Program-made: the position numbers and the translations under genes
Shown here: positions 44,043 through 52,530 of the stretch, piece by piece
Numbering within the stretch: position 1 is the stretch's first letter
Layout: the number at the start of each line of letters is the position of its first letter
Notes under the pieces: model-generated
Told to the model about the DNA's origin: nothing
The model's database searches: none
What the model saw: the letters and a program-made list of their open reading frames with translations, nothing else
Assembly: GCF_025165815.1 (NCBI RefSeq)
Contig: NZ_JAFFZE010000022.1
Span: 124,001 to 188,000, forward strand
From: Actinophytocola gossypii
Lineage (GTDB): Bacteria > Actinomycetota > Actinomycetes > Mycobacteriales > Pseudonocardiaceae
Length of the DNA: 64,000 nt
Direction: 5' to 3'

Positions 44043-45617
44043 TCACACCGTGGTCGACGACGTGTGATTGCCACGGCTCCAGGGTGGGATGCCGGCGCCG
44101 TCGTTCAGGTCCGTCAGGTCGTAACGAAATCGAGTAGGGGCAAGGGATCGCTCCATGGGTCTCCAGTCGGTCCAGATTCTCAGGTTCCCACCAGAAAGCT
44201 CATAGTCGCTTCCGTTCAGGTGGTAGTCGATCTCGTCGACAACAACCAGGTCCGTTGGCTCGTGGTTGTGTGCATGTCGCACTTCGCCGACCGTCAACTC
44301 GACTGCGGCAGCTGGCCCCGAGCTTCCCTTGACCTCGACATGACGTTCAGGACCAAGGCCTTTCACCTGCAAGTCATAGGGCTTGCCCAATTCGACTACT
44401 TCAGCCGCACCGTGGTCGAGGTAGTACTTCCTCGCCTTTTCCACAGCGTATTTCTCGATCGCGTCCTTGAGCTTGCTGTCTCGTAGGTACCCGCTCCCGA
44501 CCGCGCGCCGTATCGACGCGCCACCGGCCGCCGCCGATCCTGCGCCGTCGCCGCGATCGACGAGTGCGGCGAGCTCGGGAACGGCCTGAAGCAGCGCCAC
44601 GGGGAACTTGGTCAGGTACGACTGCGCCGCCCGAGGCGGACGCGACCGATACAAGGTGAACGGGAAGTACAGCGCACCTCGCACTGTCCGCCGCAGGTCG
44701 CGGTGCACCTGACGCAACACCGGCTCCAGTTCCGCGAGTCGCTCGTGCGAGAGGGGCTGAGACAGGCGGTTGAGGCCCCCGCACGGCATGCGCCAGCCCT
44801 GACCGACGGTGGCCGTACCGCGCGCCCTCCCACGCGTGCCATGGGCCTGCCACGTATACCCGTTCTCGACCGAAAGCGGCCCTGTGATCTCGGACCAACC
44901 AACGATTGCCGGCCTGCCGGTGAAGTCCCTGTGCCAGTGGAGCACGATGTCACCGGGGCGTGTCTCCGTGACGAGGGAGTATCCCCACTCGGGCTTGCGA
45001 GCACCGTTCAGTGTCGGCGCGTTGAGGTCGTCACCAAGACCGTCCTGCCGGTCAGTGATCTCCATCCAGAACCTCTCGGACGGATCTCCTGCCCACCAAT
45101 CGTTGATGGCGCTCCGCGAGGAAGGCTCAATTGGGCCGGACGGAAGATCGGTTCGTGCGAATTCGTACAAGGTCGCACGATCCGACTCCTCGAAGAACCT
45201 GGTGGCCAGTGCGTCCACCACTGCCTGAGCGGCGGACTCGTCCGAGCGCACCAACATCCACACGTCGGGACGCAGTCCGCCTTCCGGATTCACCCGATCC
45301 AGCCATGACCTGGTCGCCGAACCATGTGCCGCGACAACGCTCTCGTCCGATTCGACGATCAGCTCCCAGAGGCCGGAATTGCGCAAAGCGATGAACGGAT
45401 ACTCGGCGCTCGGCCGGCTTCCGGGTCGACCGAGCGCTTCGAGACCGGCGGCCAGCTCCGTACGTGCTTCGGACCACCGCACCAGACGGCCCAGACCTGA
45501 CCGAGCACGCCCAATAGCCCATAGGAGAGCGATCGCCTGATGGCGATGTGGCTGGGACTTCGTCCCACCCACCCGCATCGCCTCGACAGCGGCCACCAGC
45601 TCGGACATCGACGCCAT
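44043..45617 (-). CDS. Candidate modification-dependent (type IV) restriction enzyme: SBD-like, EVE/PUA-like, DUF3883
   Basis: A 524-residue protein in three parts. Residues 5-115 resemble the DNA-sulfur-binding head of ScoMcrA: GGTKSQPHRHQAIALLWAIG and EYPFIALRNSGLWEL match the typical GG-x-APHKPLLLL and YPFWRLQNDGLWEV patterns. Residues 180-345 look like an EVE/PUA base-flipping reader (WMEITDRQ, VTETRPGDIVLHWHRDF, IVGWSEITGPL). Residues 380-500 are DUF3883, a PD-(D/E)xK nuclease-like fold with D415 and E428-x-K430 (RHVEVKGSS). No methylase or dnd genes are near, so it would act as a solo enzyme against foreign DNA carrying modified bases or phosphorothioates. Domain assignments are by eye. 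Confidence 0.68.
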   Translation of the reverse strand: MASMSELVAAVEAMRVGGTKSQPHRHQAIALLWAIGRARSGLGRLVRWSEARTELAAGLEALGRPGSRPSAEYPFIALRNSGLWELIVESDESVVAAHGSATRSWLDRVNPEGGLRPDVWMLVRSDESAAQAVVDALATRFFEESDRATLYEFARTDLPSGPIEPSSRSAINDWWAGDPSERFWMEITDRQDGLGDDLNAPTLNGARKPEWGYSLVTETRPGDIVLHWHRDFTGRPAIVGWSEITGPLSVENGYTWQAHGTRGRARGTATVGQGWRMPCGGLNRLSQPLSHERLAELEPVLRQVHRDLRRTVRGALYFPFTLYRSRPPRAAQSYLTKFPVALLQAVPELAALVDRGDGAGSAAAGGASIRRAVGSGYLRDSKLKDAIEKYAVEKARKYYLDHGAAEVVELGKPYDLQVKGLGPERHVEVKGSSGPAAAVELTVGEVRHAHNHEPTDLVVVDEIDYHLNGSDYELSGGNLRIWTDWRPMERSLAPTRFRYDLTDLNDGAGIPPWSRGNHTSSTTV

Positions 45618-45719
45618 ACGCTTTCCCCCACCTCTCGCGCCACACGATAGGGGGTCACGCGGACGTGCAGAAGTGCGCGTTGCGTAGCTAGGAGTTCACG
45701 AATGTGCGCAGGTTGAGCG

Positions 45720-46835
45720 CTAGCCGGAGTAGCGGTCGGTCCAGCCCGTCATGGGGCCGTAGTCGCCGTGCAGGCGGGAGGACTGGGTGAACTCGAACAC
45801 GAGGTCGTCGGCCAGTTCCAGGATGGTGCCTCGGCCCTCCACGCGGAACACCAGTTCTGCGGGCAGGGCCGCATCGCCGTGCAAGGTGCCGAGGATGTTG
45901 CCGCAGATCGCGCCGGTGGAGTCGCTGTCGCCGGAGTGGGTGACGGCGATGGACAGGGCGTCGAGGATCTCGTTGGGGCCGGGGCGAACCAGTGCCGCGT
46001 ACACGGCGATGGCCAGCGCTTCCTCGGCCACCCACCCGCCGCCGAGTTGTTCGACGACCGTGTGGTCGGGGGTCGTGGTCTCCTTGGCGAGGTCGCACGC
46101 GGTGCGCAACGCCGTGCTGGTCTCCTCGTGGTCGTCGTACCGGGTCAGGAGAGCGAGGGTCGTGTCGACGGCTTGGGCGAGGTCGGCTCCGGCGACCAAC
46201 TCGTGGACGATCGAGGCGAGCGCGCCGGACGCCAGCCGGCCGGTCGGGTGTCCGTGGGTGTAGCCGGCGGCCTCGGCGGCGGCGTCGAAGAACCACGTGT
46301 CCGGGGCGCCGTTCGGCGGGAGGAGTCCGAAGGGCGCGGAGCGCATCACGCCGCCGCAGCCCTTCGAGTCGTTGTTCGCCAGGCCACCGTACTGGGGGAT
46401 GCGGTCACCGCCACGACGGGCCGATCCCAGTGCGGACAGGCAGGTGTTGCCCGGGGCGCGTTGCGCGTACAGCCACGGCTGGGTGGCCAGCCAGTCGCGC
46501 GCGGTCGGTGGGGGCTCGGGAAGCCGCTGGGTGTCCAGCCACTGGTCGTACGCGGCGTGCACGACGGCGACGGTGAGACCAAGCCCACGGTCGCGGCGGA
46601 TCCCGGCGCGGATCAGGCCGGCGACGGTGAACAACGTCATCTGGGTGTCGTCGGTGATGGGTGCGGTTCCGGCCTGTAGGTAGTCCCGCACGCCCTGCGC
46701 TCCGCACTCGGCGAGGATGCGGTCCGCCGGCCAGAACTCCACGGGCGCGCCGAGTGCGTCCCCGATCGCGCCGCCGATCAGGCAGCCACGCACCTGGGAT
46801 CGGTATCGGTCCGCCGCTTCCCGGGACAGCTCCAC
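45720..46835 (-). CDS. ADP-ribosylglycohydrolase (DraG/ARH family)
   Basis: A 371-residue dinuclear-metal hydrolase that removes ADP-ribose from proteins or small molecules. Metal ligands are at ITDDTQMTLFT (Thr-Asp-Asp) and in the C-terminal HSGDSDSTGAICGNILG (Asp-x-Asp-Ser/Thr); GCLIGGAIGDALGAPVEF begins the fold, and GGLANNDSKGCGGVMRSAPFG is a conserved block. GTG 46835 start. It lies 100 bp upstream of the restriction-like gene in the same direction. ARH genes occur both in metabolism and in phage-defence loci; the role here is unclear. Confidence 0.93.
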   Translation of the reverse strand: MELSREAADRYRSQVRGCLIGGAIGDALGAPVEFWPADRILAECGAQGVRDYLQAGTAPITDDTQMTLFTVAGLIRAGIRRDRGLGLTVAVVHAAYDQWLDTQRLPEPPPTARDWLATQPWLYAQRAPGNTCLSALGSARRGGDRIPQYGGLANNDSKGCGGVMRSAPFGLLPPNGAPDTWFFDAAAEAAGYTHGHPTGRLASGALASIVHELVAGADLAQAVDTTLALLTRYDDHEETSTALRTACDLAKETTTPDHTVVEQLGGGWVAEEALAIAVYAALVRPGPNEILDALSIAVTHSGDSDSTGAICGNILGTLHGDAALPAELVFRVEGRGTILELADDLVFEFTQSSRLHGDYGPMTGWTDRYSG

Positions 46836-46935
46836 CGCCGCACCCCCACGCGCGCTTCCGTCGCAGTGACCGCGACAGCGTAGCCAATCGCTTGCGTGGG
46901 TTTCGCGGAGAAGGCGAGTACTCGCTGGTGACCTG

Positions 46936-47673
46936 TCAGACCTGGACCAGACCGCCGTCGGCGTACAGGTTCGAGCCGGTGACGAAGCTGCTCTGGTCGC
47001 TGGCCAGGAACGCCACGGCGGCGGCGATCTCCTCCGGGCGCCCGAGCCGGCCCAGCGGCACCCCTTCGGCCAGTTGCCGTTTGAAGGCGACCGGGTCGGG
47101 AGCCAATCCGGACAGGCCGGGGGTGTCGGTCGGGCCGGGCGAGATGGTGTTGACGCGGATGCCGCGTCCTCTGAGCTCGTTGGCCCAGGTTCGGGAGAAG
47201 GATCGGACGGCGGCCTTGGTCGCCGCGTACACGCCGAAGGCTTCGTCGCCGACGTCCGCGTTGGTGGAGCCGTTCAGGATCACCGAGGCGCCGTCGTTGA
47301 GCAGGGGCAGCGCCTTCCGCACGGTGAACACGGTGCCTCGGACGTTGATGTCGAAGATCGTGTCGAAGTGCTCCTCGGTGATCTGCTCGAGCGTCGCGAA
47401 CGAGGCAACCGACGCGTTCGCGAACAGCACGTCCAGGCCCCGTCCCCGGTCGCGGATCGCCTCGTAGAGCCGGTCCAGGTCGGCCGGGTTCGAGATGTCG
47501 CCGGTCACGCCGGTCGCCGAGCCGATCACGTCGACGGCGGCGTCGAGCTCCGCCTGGCGCCGGCCGGTGATGAACACGTGCGCGCCCTCGGCGGCCAGCC
47601 GTACGGCGCTGGCCAGGCCGATCCCGGTGCTGCCGCCGGTGACCAGGGCGGTCCTGCCCTCGAGTAGCCCCAC
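46936..47673 (-). CDS. SDR family oxidoreductase
   Basis: A 245-residue short-chain dehydrogenase: TGGSTGIGLA cofactor loop, TGRR after beta2 (NADP preference), NAS in FANASVAS, catalytic Ser in NGSTNADVG, Y-x3-K in VYAATKAAV, and the NTISPGPTDTPG loop. The GTG start follows GGAGG. Divergent from the TetR gene with a palindrome between them, so likely the TetR target. Substrate unknown. Confidence 0.95.
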   Translation of the reverse strand: MGLLEGRTALVTGGSTGIGLASAVRLAAEGAHVFITGRRQAELDAAVDVIGSATGVTGDISNPADLDRLYEAIRDRGRGLDVLFANASVASFATLEQITEEHFDTIFDINVRGTVFTVRKALPLLNDGASVILNGSTNADVGDEAFGVYAATKAAVRSFSRTWANELRGRGIRVNTISPGPTDTPGLSGLAPDPVAFKRQLAEGVPLGRLGRPEEIAAAVAFLASDQSSFVTGSNLYADGGLVQV

Positions 47674-47694
47674 GGTGAACCCTCCTTCTTATTT

Positions 47695-47746
47695 TGCATC
47701 GATCGATGCAGAAACGACGCTAGCACATTCTGCATCGATCGCTTCA
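47695..47746. promoter_or_regulatory. TetR operators between SDR and TetR genes
   Basis: TGCATCGATCGATGCA at 47695-47710 is a perfect 16-bp palindrome; TGCATCGATCGCTTCA at 47731-47746 is an imperfect second copy 36 bp on. They lie between the divergent start codons, where a TetR dimer would shut both promoters. Confidence 0.82.
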
Positions 47747-47767
47747 GAAGAGGTAGGCTGCTCTGAC

Positions 47768-48376
47768 GTGGGGACCAGACAGGGCCGCCCGGTCGGCCGG
47801 CCGCGGGGATTCGACGTCGACGACGCGCTCGAGCGCGCCATGCTGGTCTTCTGGGAGCACGGCTACGAGGGGGCCAGCCTGGTCAACCTGACCGAGGCGA
47901 TGGGCATCTCCACCACCAGCATGTACGCCACCTTCGGCAACAAGGAGGAGCTGTTCCGCAAGGCGCTGGAGCGCTACAGCGAAGGTCCGGGCGCCTACGT
48001 GACCCGCGCCCTGGACGAGCCGACCGCACTCGGCGTCGCCACCGCGATCCTGGCCGGCACCGTCCGGACCACCACCCGTGCGGCGCGACCCCACGGGTGC
48101 CTGGGGGTCCAGGGCGCCCTGGCCACGGGCGACACCGCGCGCGGAGCCCGCGACCGGCTCGCCGCCTGGCGCAACGACGTCTACTCCCGTGTCCGGGAGC
48201 GGTTCCAGCGGGCCGTCGACGACGGTGACCTGCCGGCGGACACCGATCCGGCCTTCCTGGCCCGTTACGTCACGACGGTGTCGGCCGGCATCGCCGTGCA
48301 GGCGGCGAGCGGCGTCGGCTCCGACGAACTCCAGGAGATCGCCGACGTCGCCCTGCGCCACTGGCCGATTCACTGA
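47768..48376 (+). CDS. TetR family regulator of the SDR gene
   Basis: A 202-residue TetR protein. HTH: ASLVNLTEAMGISTTSMYATFG, with the YATFGNKEELFRKAL pattern of the AcrR/NemR-like group; the C-terminal TetR_C_16/33-like part has PHGCLGVQGALATG. The GTG start follows GAGGTAGG at some distance. It most probably represses the divergent SDR gene through the TGCATCGA sites. Confidence 0.92.
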   Translation: MGTRQGRPVGRPRGFDVDDALERAMLVFWEHGYEGASLVNLTEAMGISTTSMYATFGNKEELFRKALERYSEGPGAYVTRALDEPTALGVATAILAGTVRTTTRAARPHGCLGVQGALATGDTARGARDRLAAWRNDVYSRVRERFQRAVDDGDLPADTDPAFLARYVTTVSAGIAVQAASGVGSDELQEIADVALRHWPIH

Positions 48377-48558
48377 CTCATCGGTCACCACGGCCCGATT
48401 CGGGTGGGATGCCGCGGATCTCGGCCCTGAATCCTGAGCAGGAATTTCACGGCGTGTTCGGACGGTTTTTCGTTTTGCCTCGGAAAATCCGATCGGCGTT
48501 GTTAGGCTCGTGCCGGTTCGTATTGTGACGAACACGATCAGTGGACAGAGGGGGGCCT

Positions 48559-48954
48559 GTGTCGGCATCTGATGGTTTCACGGTGCGGCTCGACGCGCTC
48601 GGGTCATATGAGGAGGAGATCGGGCGGCTGGTCGCCGAGTACGACACGATCATCGGGGGGCTCGACCTGGCTGCTCTGGACGACGCCAAGAAGGCCTCGT
48701 TGGTGGGCACTCCGGAGAAACTCATCTCCGCCGGGGGTGCCGTGGAGTTCGCCGAGTCGTGCCGCACGTTGATCGGCAACTACGCCACGTTGATCGACAC
48801 GCTTCGGCGGCTGCACCTCGCCGTCCGGAGCCAGTTCGTGCACGCACAGCACGCCATCGGGGAGTCGCGTTCCCTGTACTCGAAGATCGACGAGGACCAC
48901 GCGTTCGCGTTCGAGGGGCTGCTTGGTGACAGTTCACCGAAGAAGGAGGGCTGA
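48559..48954 (+). CDS. Helical ESX-like (WXG100-type) small protein
   Basis: A 131-residue all-helical protein starting VSASDGFTVRLDALGSYEEE. It has the length and helix-turn-helix hairpin shape of ESX substrates, though the WXG is not present. The end has the general type VII secretion signal Y-x3-D/E (YSKID). First gene of a three-gene cassette: its stop abuts the start of the next gene. GTG start after GAGGGGGGCC. Confidence 0.68.
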   Translation: MSASDGFTVRLDALGSYEEEIGRLVAEYDTIIGGLDLAALDDAKKASLVGTPEKLISAGGAVEFAESCRTLIGNYATLIDTLRRLHLAVRSQFVHAQHAIGESRSLYSKIDEDHAFAFEGLLGDSSPKKEG

Positions 48955-49965
48955 GTGATGGCGCCTCCGGACCGGAGCGACACGCCTCGCGACACCGGCG
49001 TACTCGAGGAAGCGGGAATTCCGCCCGACTCGAACATGCGGGACAACGCCGAGCGGCTGGCTTCCTGGCTCGAGTTCCTGCTGCATCCCGAGGAGCACGA
49101 GTACGACCGGACGGTCATCTACGGCACGGAGTTCGGCGGTGAGGGGCACCGGAAGGAGGAACCTGGACCGGTCGCGCCCTCCGTGTCGGACCAGCCGGGC
49201 ACGGTGCCGAGCGACGCGCAGTTGCCGTTCGAGTCGGTGCTCGAGGGGTACGAGATCGCACAGTTCATTCATGGCATGTCGGCCGTCGCCAGCCCGGTCG
49301 TCGAGAGTTCGAACAACGCTCTCGCACCCGGCGCGGCGGCGCTGAGCAACGTCTGGTGGATGGGTGACAAGCGGGTTCCGTCGCTCGTCGACCGGTTTCA
49401 GGAGCTTGGTTGGACTGGCGACGCGTCGTCGGTCACGTTCGAGTTCCTGCTTCGTCTCCAGACCGTCACCGGTCAGGTGCACAAGCTGGCTGAGCAGCTT
49501 CACGACGTGGTGCCGAAGTACGCCGTGGTCGTCAAGGGTGTCCGGCGGAACCTCGATGAGGCGGCGGCGGGGTGCGTTCGGGCGTTCGAGAAGAAGTTCG
49601 CCGAGAAGCCGGGGAGCGCGATGTCCGTCGACTGGGGTGCGGTTGTTCTGGCCGGCATCGCGGCGGCGGCGGTCACGTATCTGACCGCGGGCACCGCTCT
49701 TGTCGTGGAGGCCGCGATGGCGAGTGCGTGGTCGACGGCGTTCTCGGACGCCGCCGGTGACCTGTTGAAGTCGACCGGTGGGACGGTCAGTGGGTTCTGG
49801 TGGCGTGATCTGGCGCAGTCGTACCTGCGCGAGCAGGCCGACATCATGGCGGCGGGCAAGGACGAGATCGACCAGTTGAACCGTAGGGTCGACGGGCTGA
49901 TCAAGTACTTCGACAACGACCCGGACATCCAGCGGTTCCTGGCGGACTACGGGCAACCATCATGA
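48955..49965 (+). CDS. ESX-associated large helical protein
   Basis: A 336-residue protein. Residues 1-80 are acidic and disordered; 80-260 are long helices with the WXG-like SNVWWMGDKRVPSLV near residue 132, a hydrophobic segment VVLAGIAAAAVTYLTAGTA at about 230-248, and the C-terminal LNRRVDGLIKYFDNDPD with a Y-x3-D signal. The layout resembles EspE/PE-PPE-like or WXG100 long substrates of type VII secretion. The GTG or ATG start is two codons after the previous stop. Confidence 0.65.
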   Translation: MMAPPDRSDTPRDTGVLEEAGIPPDSNMRDNAERLASWLEFLLHPEEHEYDRTVIYGTEFGGEGHRKEEPGPVAPSVSDQPGTVPSDAQLPFESVLEGYEIAQFIHGMSAVASPVVESSNNALAPGAAALSNVWWMGDKRVPSLVDRFQELGWTGDASSVTFEFLLRLQTVTGQVHKLAEQLHDVVPKYAVVVKGVRRNLDEAAAGCVRAFEKKFAEKPGSAMSVDWGAVVLAGIAAAAVTYLTAGTALVVEAAMASAWSTAFSDAAGDLLKSTGGTVSGFWWRDLAQSYLREQADIMAAGKDEIDQLNRRVDGLIKYFDNDPDIQRFLADYGQPS

Positions 49966-51395
49966 CCACACGGGCGATCGCGTTGGCCTTTGTCGCGGTG
50001 CTCGGGTTGGTCGGTTGCACGACGGGTGACACCGGGGGGTCGCCATCGACCACGCCGTCGACCACGCCGTCGACGCGGGACTCGGCGCGGCCGGGAGATC
50101 GGGACGAGGACGCTGTGCTGGCGGCGGTGCGGCAGCTCGACCTGTGTGCGCTGTTGGACAGGGCGAAGGCGGGCGGGCCTTTCGCGGGCGCGCGGCCCGT
50201 CGCGCGGCGGCCGTTCGAATGCGTGCTGAGCGGAGCGGCTGACCTTGTCGCGGTGAGCGTCACCGGGATCGGTCACGGGACTCGCGTCGAGTCGGTCACT
50301 CGGAGCGTCGGCGGTGCCAAGGCATATGTGGAGCAGGGCGGTGGCTGTTATGTCCACCTGCCGGTCAGTTTCACGACCGCCCTCCGGTTCTCGCAGGCTC
50401 CGGCATCGAACTGTGCGTCCTTGACGGGTCTCGCGGACGCGGCCGTTGCGGCGTTGGCGAATCCGGACACGTTCCGGGCGAAGCCGGTGTGGGACGCCTG
50501 CACCGCGCTGGCCGGCGTGCTCGACGCGGACGATGCGGCGCTGTCGGGGAACGGGCCGGCCGACTGCACGTCTCGTGAGCCGGCGGCGTCGATCTCGTTC
50601 GCGGACGACCTTCCGCCGTCGGGTGAGCGGAAGCCGTCTCGGACGACGAGCATCGGGGGTACGCGGGCACTGGTTTACGAGGAGGCGGAGAACTGTGCGG
50701 TCTACTGGCGTCAGGGGCCGTTCGACGTCCGGTATGGCGCGGCGGCTGATTTCCAGGTCGTCGCTCGTACCTCGGAATGCGGCGGCGCTACGGACCTTGC
50801 CGAGTCGCTGATGGCCGTGCTCGGGGAGGCGCCGCCGGACGACGTGGCGCCGCAGCGACCGTTGCTGTATCGACCGGACGAACCGGATAGCCCCTACCCG
50901 GGCGCGTGTGCGTATGTGGACGAGTTGGACCCGGATGGTTGTGCGCCCTATGTGGCGGTGGCGGTGCCTGACGATCCGGCGGAAATATTGTCCGCCGCCG
51001 CGGACGATGCCGACGTTCAATGTGCGATGGCGGTTCGGTCTGTCGGCGCACGCTTCGGCTCGGAACTGGTTCCGGTGGCGGACTCGGGAGCGGGCACCCG
51101 ATGCTTCTTCGTGGAGCCGGAACGACGGCTCCAAATCACGTTCTCGCTCTCGCACGGCAAGGTCGTCAACAGCTTTGGCGGTGAGCCGGTGACCATCTCC
51201 GGCCATCCAGGATATGTCACGACCGACGGTACATCGATTGCGTACGAGCTTTCGACGGCGACCATACTCGACGGCGAAGGAACTCTGACGCTGCGGGTGT
51301 CGACCGGCCCGGCCGACGCCGATCCCCTGGCACGGGCAATGGCCTTGAAGGCGGATTCCGTGCTCGCCGATGTCCTGGACAGCTACTTCTCCTGA
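49962..51395 (+). CDS. DUF3558-like lipoprotein
   Basis: A 477-residue exported protein. The N-terminal signal ends in lipobox LVGC (Cys19), followed by a Ser/Thr/Pro linker. Two DUF3558-like repeats follow: LDLCALLDRAKAGG with PFECVLS and VDVCTALAGVL-like CTALAGVL with DCTSREP, then a third CAYVDELDPDGCAPY block. DUF3558 lipoproteins often accompany ESX genes. Start ATG overlaps the upstream stop (ATGA), so the three genes are cotranscribed and the lipoprotein may help the secretion or cell-surface role of the two helical proteins. Confidence 0.75.
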   Translation: MTTRAIALAFVAVLGLVGCTTGDTGGSPSTTPSTTPSTRDSARPGDRDEDAVLAAVRQLDLCALLDRAKAGGPFAGARPVARRPFECVLSGAADLVAVSVTGIGHGTRVESVTRSVGGAKAYVEQGGGCYVHLPVSFTTALRFSQAPASNCASLTGLADAAVAALANPDTFRAKPVWDACTALAGVLDADDAALSGNGPADCTSREPAASISFADDLPPSGERKPSRTTSIGGTRALVYEEAENCAVYWRQGPFDVRYGAAADFQVVARTSECGGATDLAESLMAVLGEAPPDDVAPQRPLLYRPDEPDSPYPGACAYVDELDPDGCAPYVAVAVPDDPAEILSAAADDADVQCAMAVRSVGARFGSELVPVADSGAGTRCFFVEPERRLQITFSLSHGKVVNSFGGEPVTISGHPGYVTTDGTSIAYELSTATILDGEGTLTLRVSTGPADADPLARAMALKADSVLADVLDSYFS

Positions 51396-51577
51396 ATTGA
51401 GCGGGTGGAATCCGCGTCATGTCGCGGAGCGCCACCCTGCGTTACCAAAACGTGATGATACGGATCGTTGATCAACAGCGACTCCCACAGCATCCCTGGA
51501 AGGCGATCGATCGGACTACGTCCTCGCCTGCTGGGACGCCTCACCGGGGGATCAGAACGAAGTCAGGAAGGAACCAC

Positions 51578-52249
51578 GTGAAGAAGATCGCGATCACCGC
51601 GGCGGGCGTCGTGCTCGTTCTCGCGGGTCTGGGGGCTGGCAGTGCCAGCGCCGAGACGCCGAACGACTGCACCACGCCGACCACCGCGGTGGAGGCGACG
51701 GAGGGTGCGGCGCGCGGCGCCGAGCCCGCTGTCGACCAGCACGGCGACGTACTCGAAGGCACCGAGTGCGATGCCGAGCTCTCGGCGGAGGAGGCTCCGC
51801 AGCTGCGGGCCGAGCAGGTGCACTACGAGAACTGCGACGCGGTGCGGGCCGCCGGCAAGGCGCCCCTCCTCAGGGGCCAGCCGGGATACCGTCCGGGGCT
51901 GGACCGTGACAATGACGGTGTGGCCTGCGAGACCGGCGGTTCGGGTGACGGCTCGGGCAACGGCTCGGGCAACGGCTCGGGCAACGGCTCGGGCGATGGC
52001 TCGGGCGATGGCTCCGATGACGGCTCGGACGACGGTTCGGGCGGCGCCGGGGACGACGGCGCGGAGAACGTCTCGGACGACGGCGTCGGCGGCGGTACCG
52101 ATGACAGCACCACCGGAGGCAGCGACGACGCGCTGGCCGCGACCGGGGTCGGCGGGTCCTCCCTGCCGTGGCTGGTCGGTGGGGGCGCACTGCTGCTGAT
52201 CGCCGGTGGTGGGCTGTTCGTGGTCGCTCGTAGGCGCGCCGGCGCCTAG
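51578..52249 (+). CDS. Excalibur-domain surface protein with sortase E-type LAxTG tail
   Basis: A 223-residue exported protein: signal peptide MKKIAITAAGVVLVLAGLGA ending SASA, then an Excalibur calcium-binding domain (YENCDAVRAAGKAPLL, GLDRDNDGVACE with the D-x-D-x-D-G-x2-C-E loop), a GSGN/GSGD/GSDD repeat spacer (about residues 125-160), and the sorting signal LAATG followed by a membrane span (LVGGGALLLIAGGGLFVVA) and RRRAGA. Sortase class E would anchor it in the wall. The GTG follows AGGAAGG. Confidence 0.88.
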   Translation: MKKIAITAAGVVLVLAGLGAGSASAETPNDCTTPTTAVEATEGAARGAEPAVDQHGDVLEGTECDAELSAEEAPQLRAEQVHYENCDAVRAAGKAPLLRGQPGYRPGLDRDNDGVACETGGSGDGSGNGSGNGSGNGSGDGSGDGSDDGSDDGSGGAGDDGAENVSDDGVGGGTDDSTTGGSDDALAATGVGGSSLPWLVGGGALLLIAGGGLFVVARRRAGA

Positions 52250-52266
52250 GCGAACACCCAACCCGC

Positions 52267-52308
52267 GTCCACACCCACCCCTGACGATCGTCGGGGGTGG
52301 GTGTGGAC
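52267..52308 (+). terminator. Strong hairpin terminator after the Excalibur gene
   Basis: GTCCACACCCACCCC at 52267-52281 pairs perfectly with GGGGTGGGTGTGGAC at 52294-52308 around a 12-base loop, 18 bases after the stop codon. Confidence 0.85.
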
Positions 52309-52309
52309 T

Positions 52310-52530
52310 GCCAGGCGGGTGACGCGGGAAGCCCAGCAGGTGAGCCGGTGCGCCTGTCCTTGGCGGTCACGGTCGGAATGTTGACGGTCGGCAATCCGGC
52401 GAGGGGCTCGGTCGGCACGGGACGCGGGCTGGCGGGTCTCGGGGAACGGTTGCGGCTGTTGGGGAGCATGCTCGACGTGGACACCGGTGCCGGCCGGTTC
52501 ACGCTGGTCGCGCGGGTGCCGCTGTCGTGA
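52310..52530 (+). pseudogene. Histidine kinase C-terminal remnant
   Basis: The frame ends GSVGTGRGLAGLGERLRLLG, then SMLDVDTGAGRFTLVARVPL and a stop: the G2 box and last strands of a LiaS/NarX-type kinase ATPase domain. The sensor, dimerisation and N-box parts are missing. It is preceded by the Excalibur terminator, so it is probably not expressed. Its stop overlaps the GTG of the regulator remnant. Confidence 0.8.
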
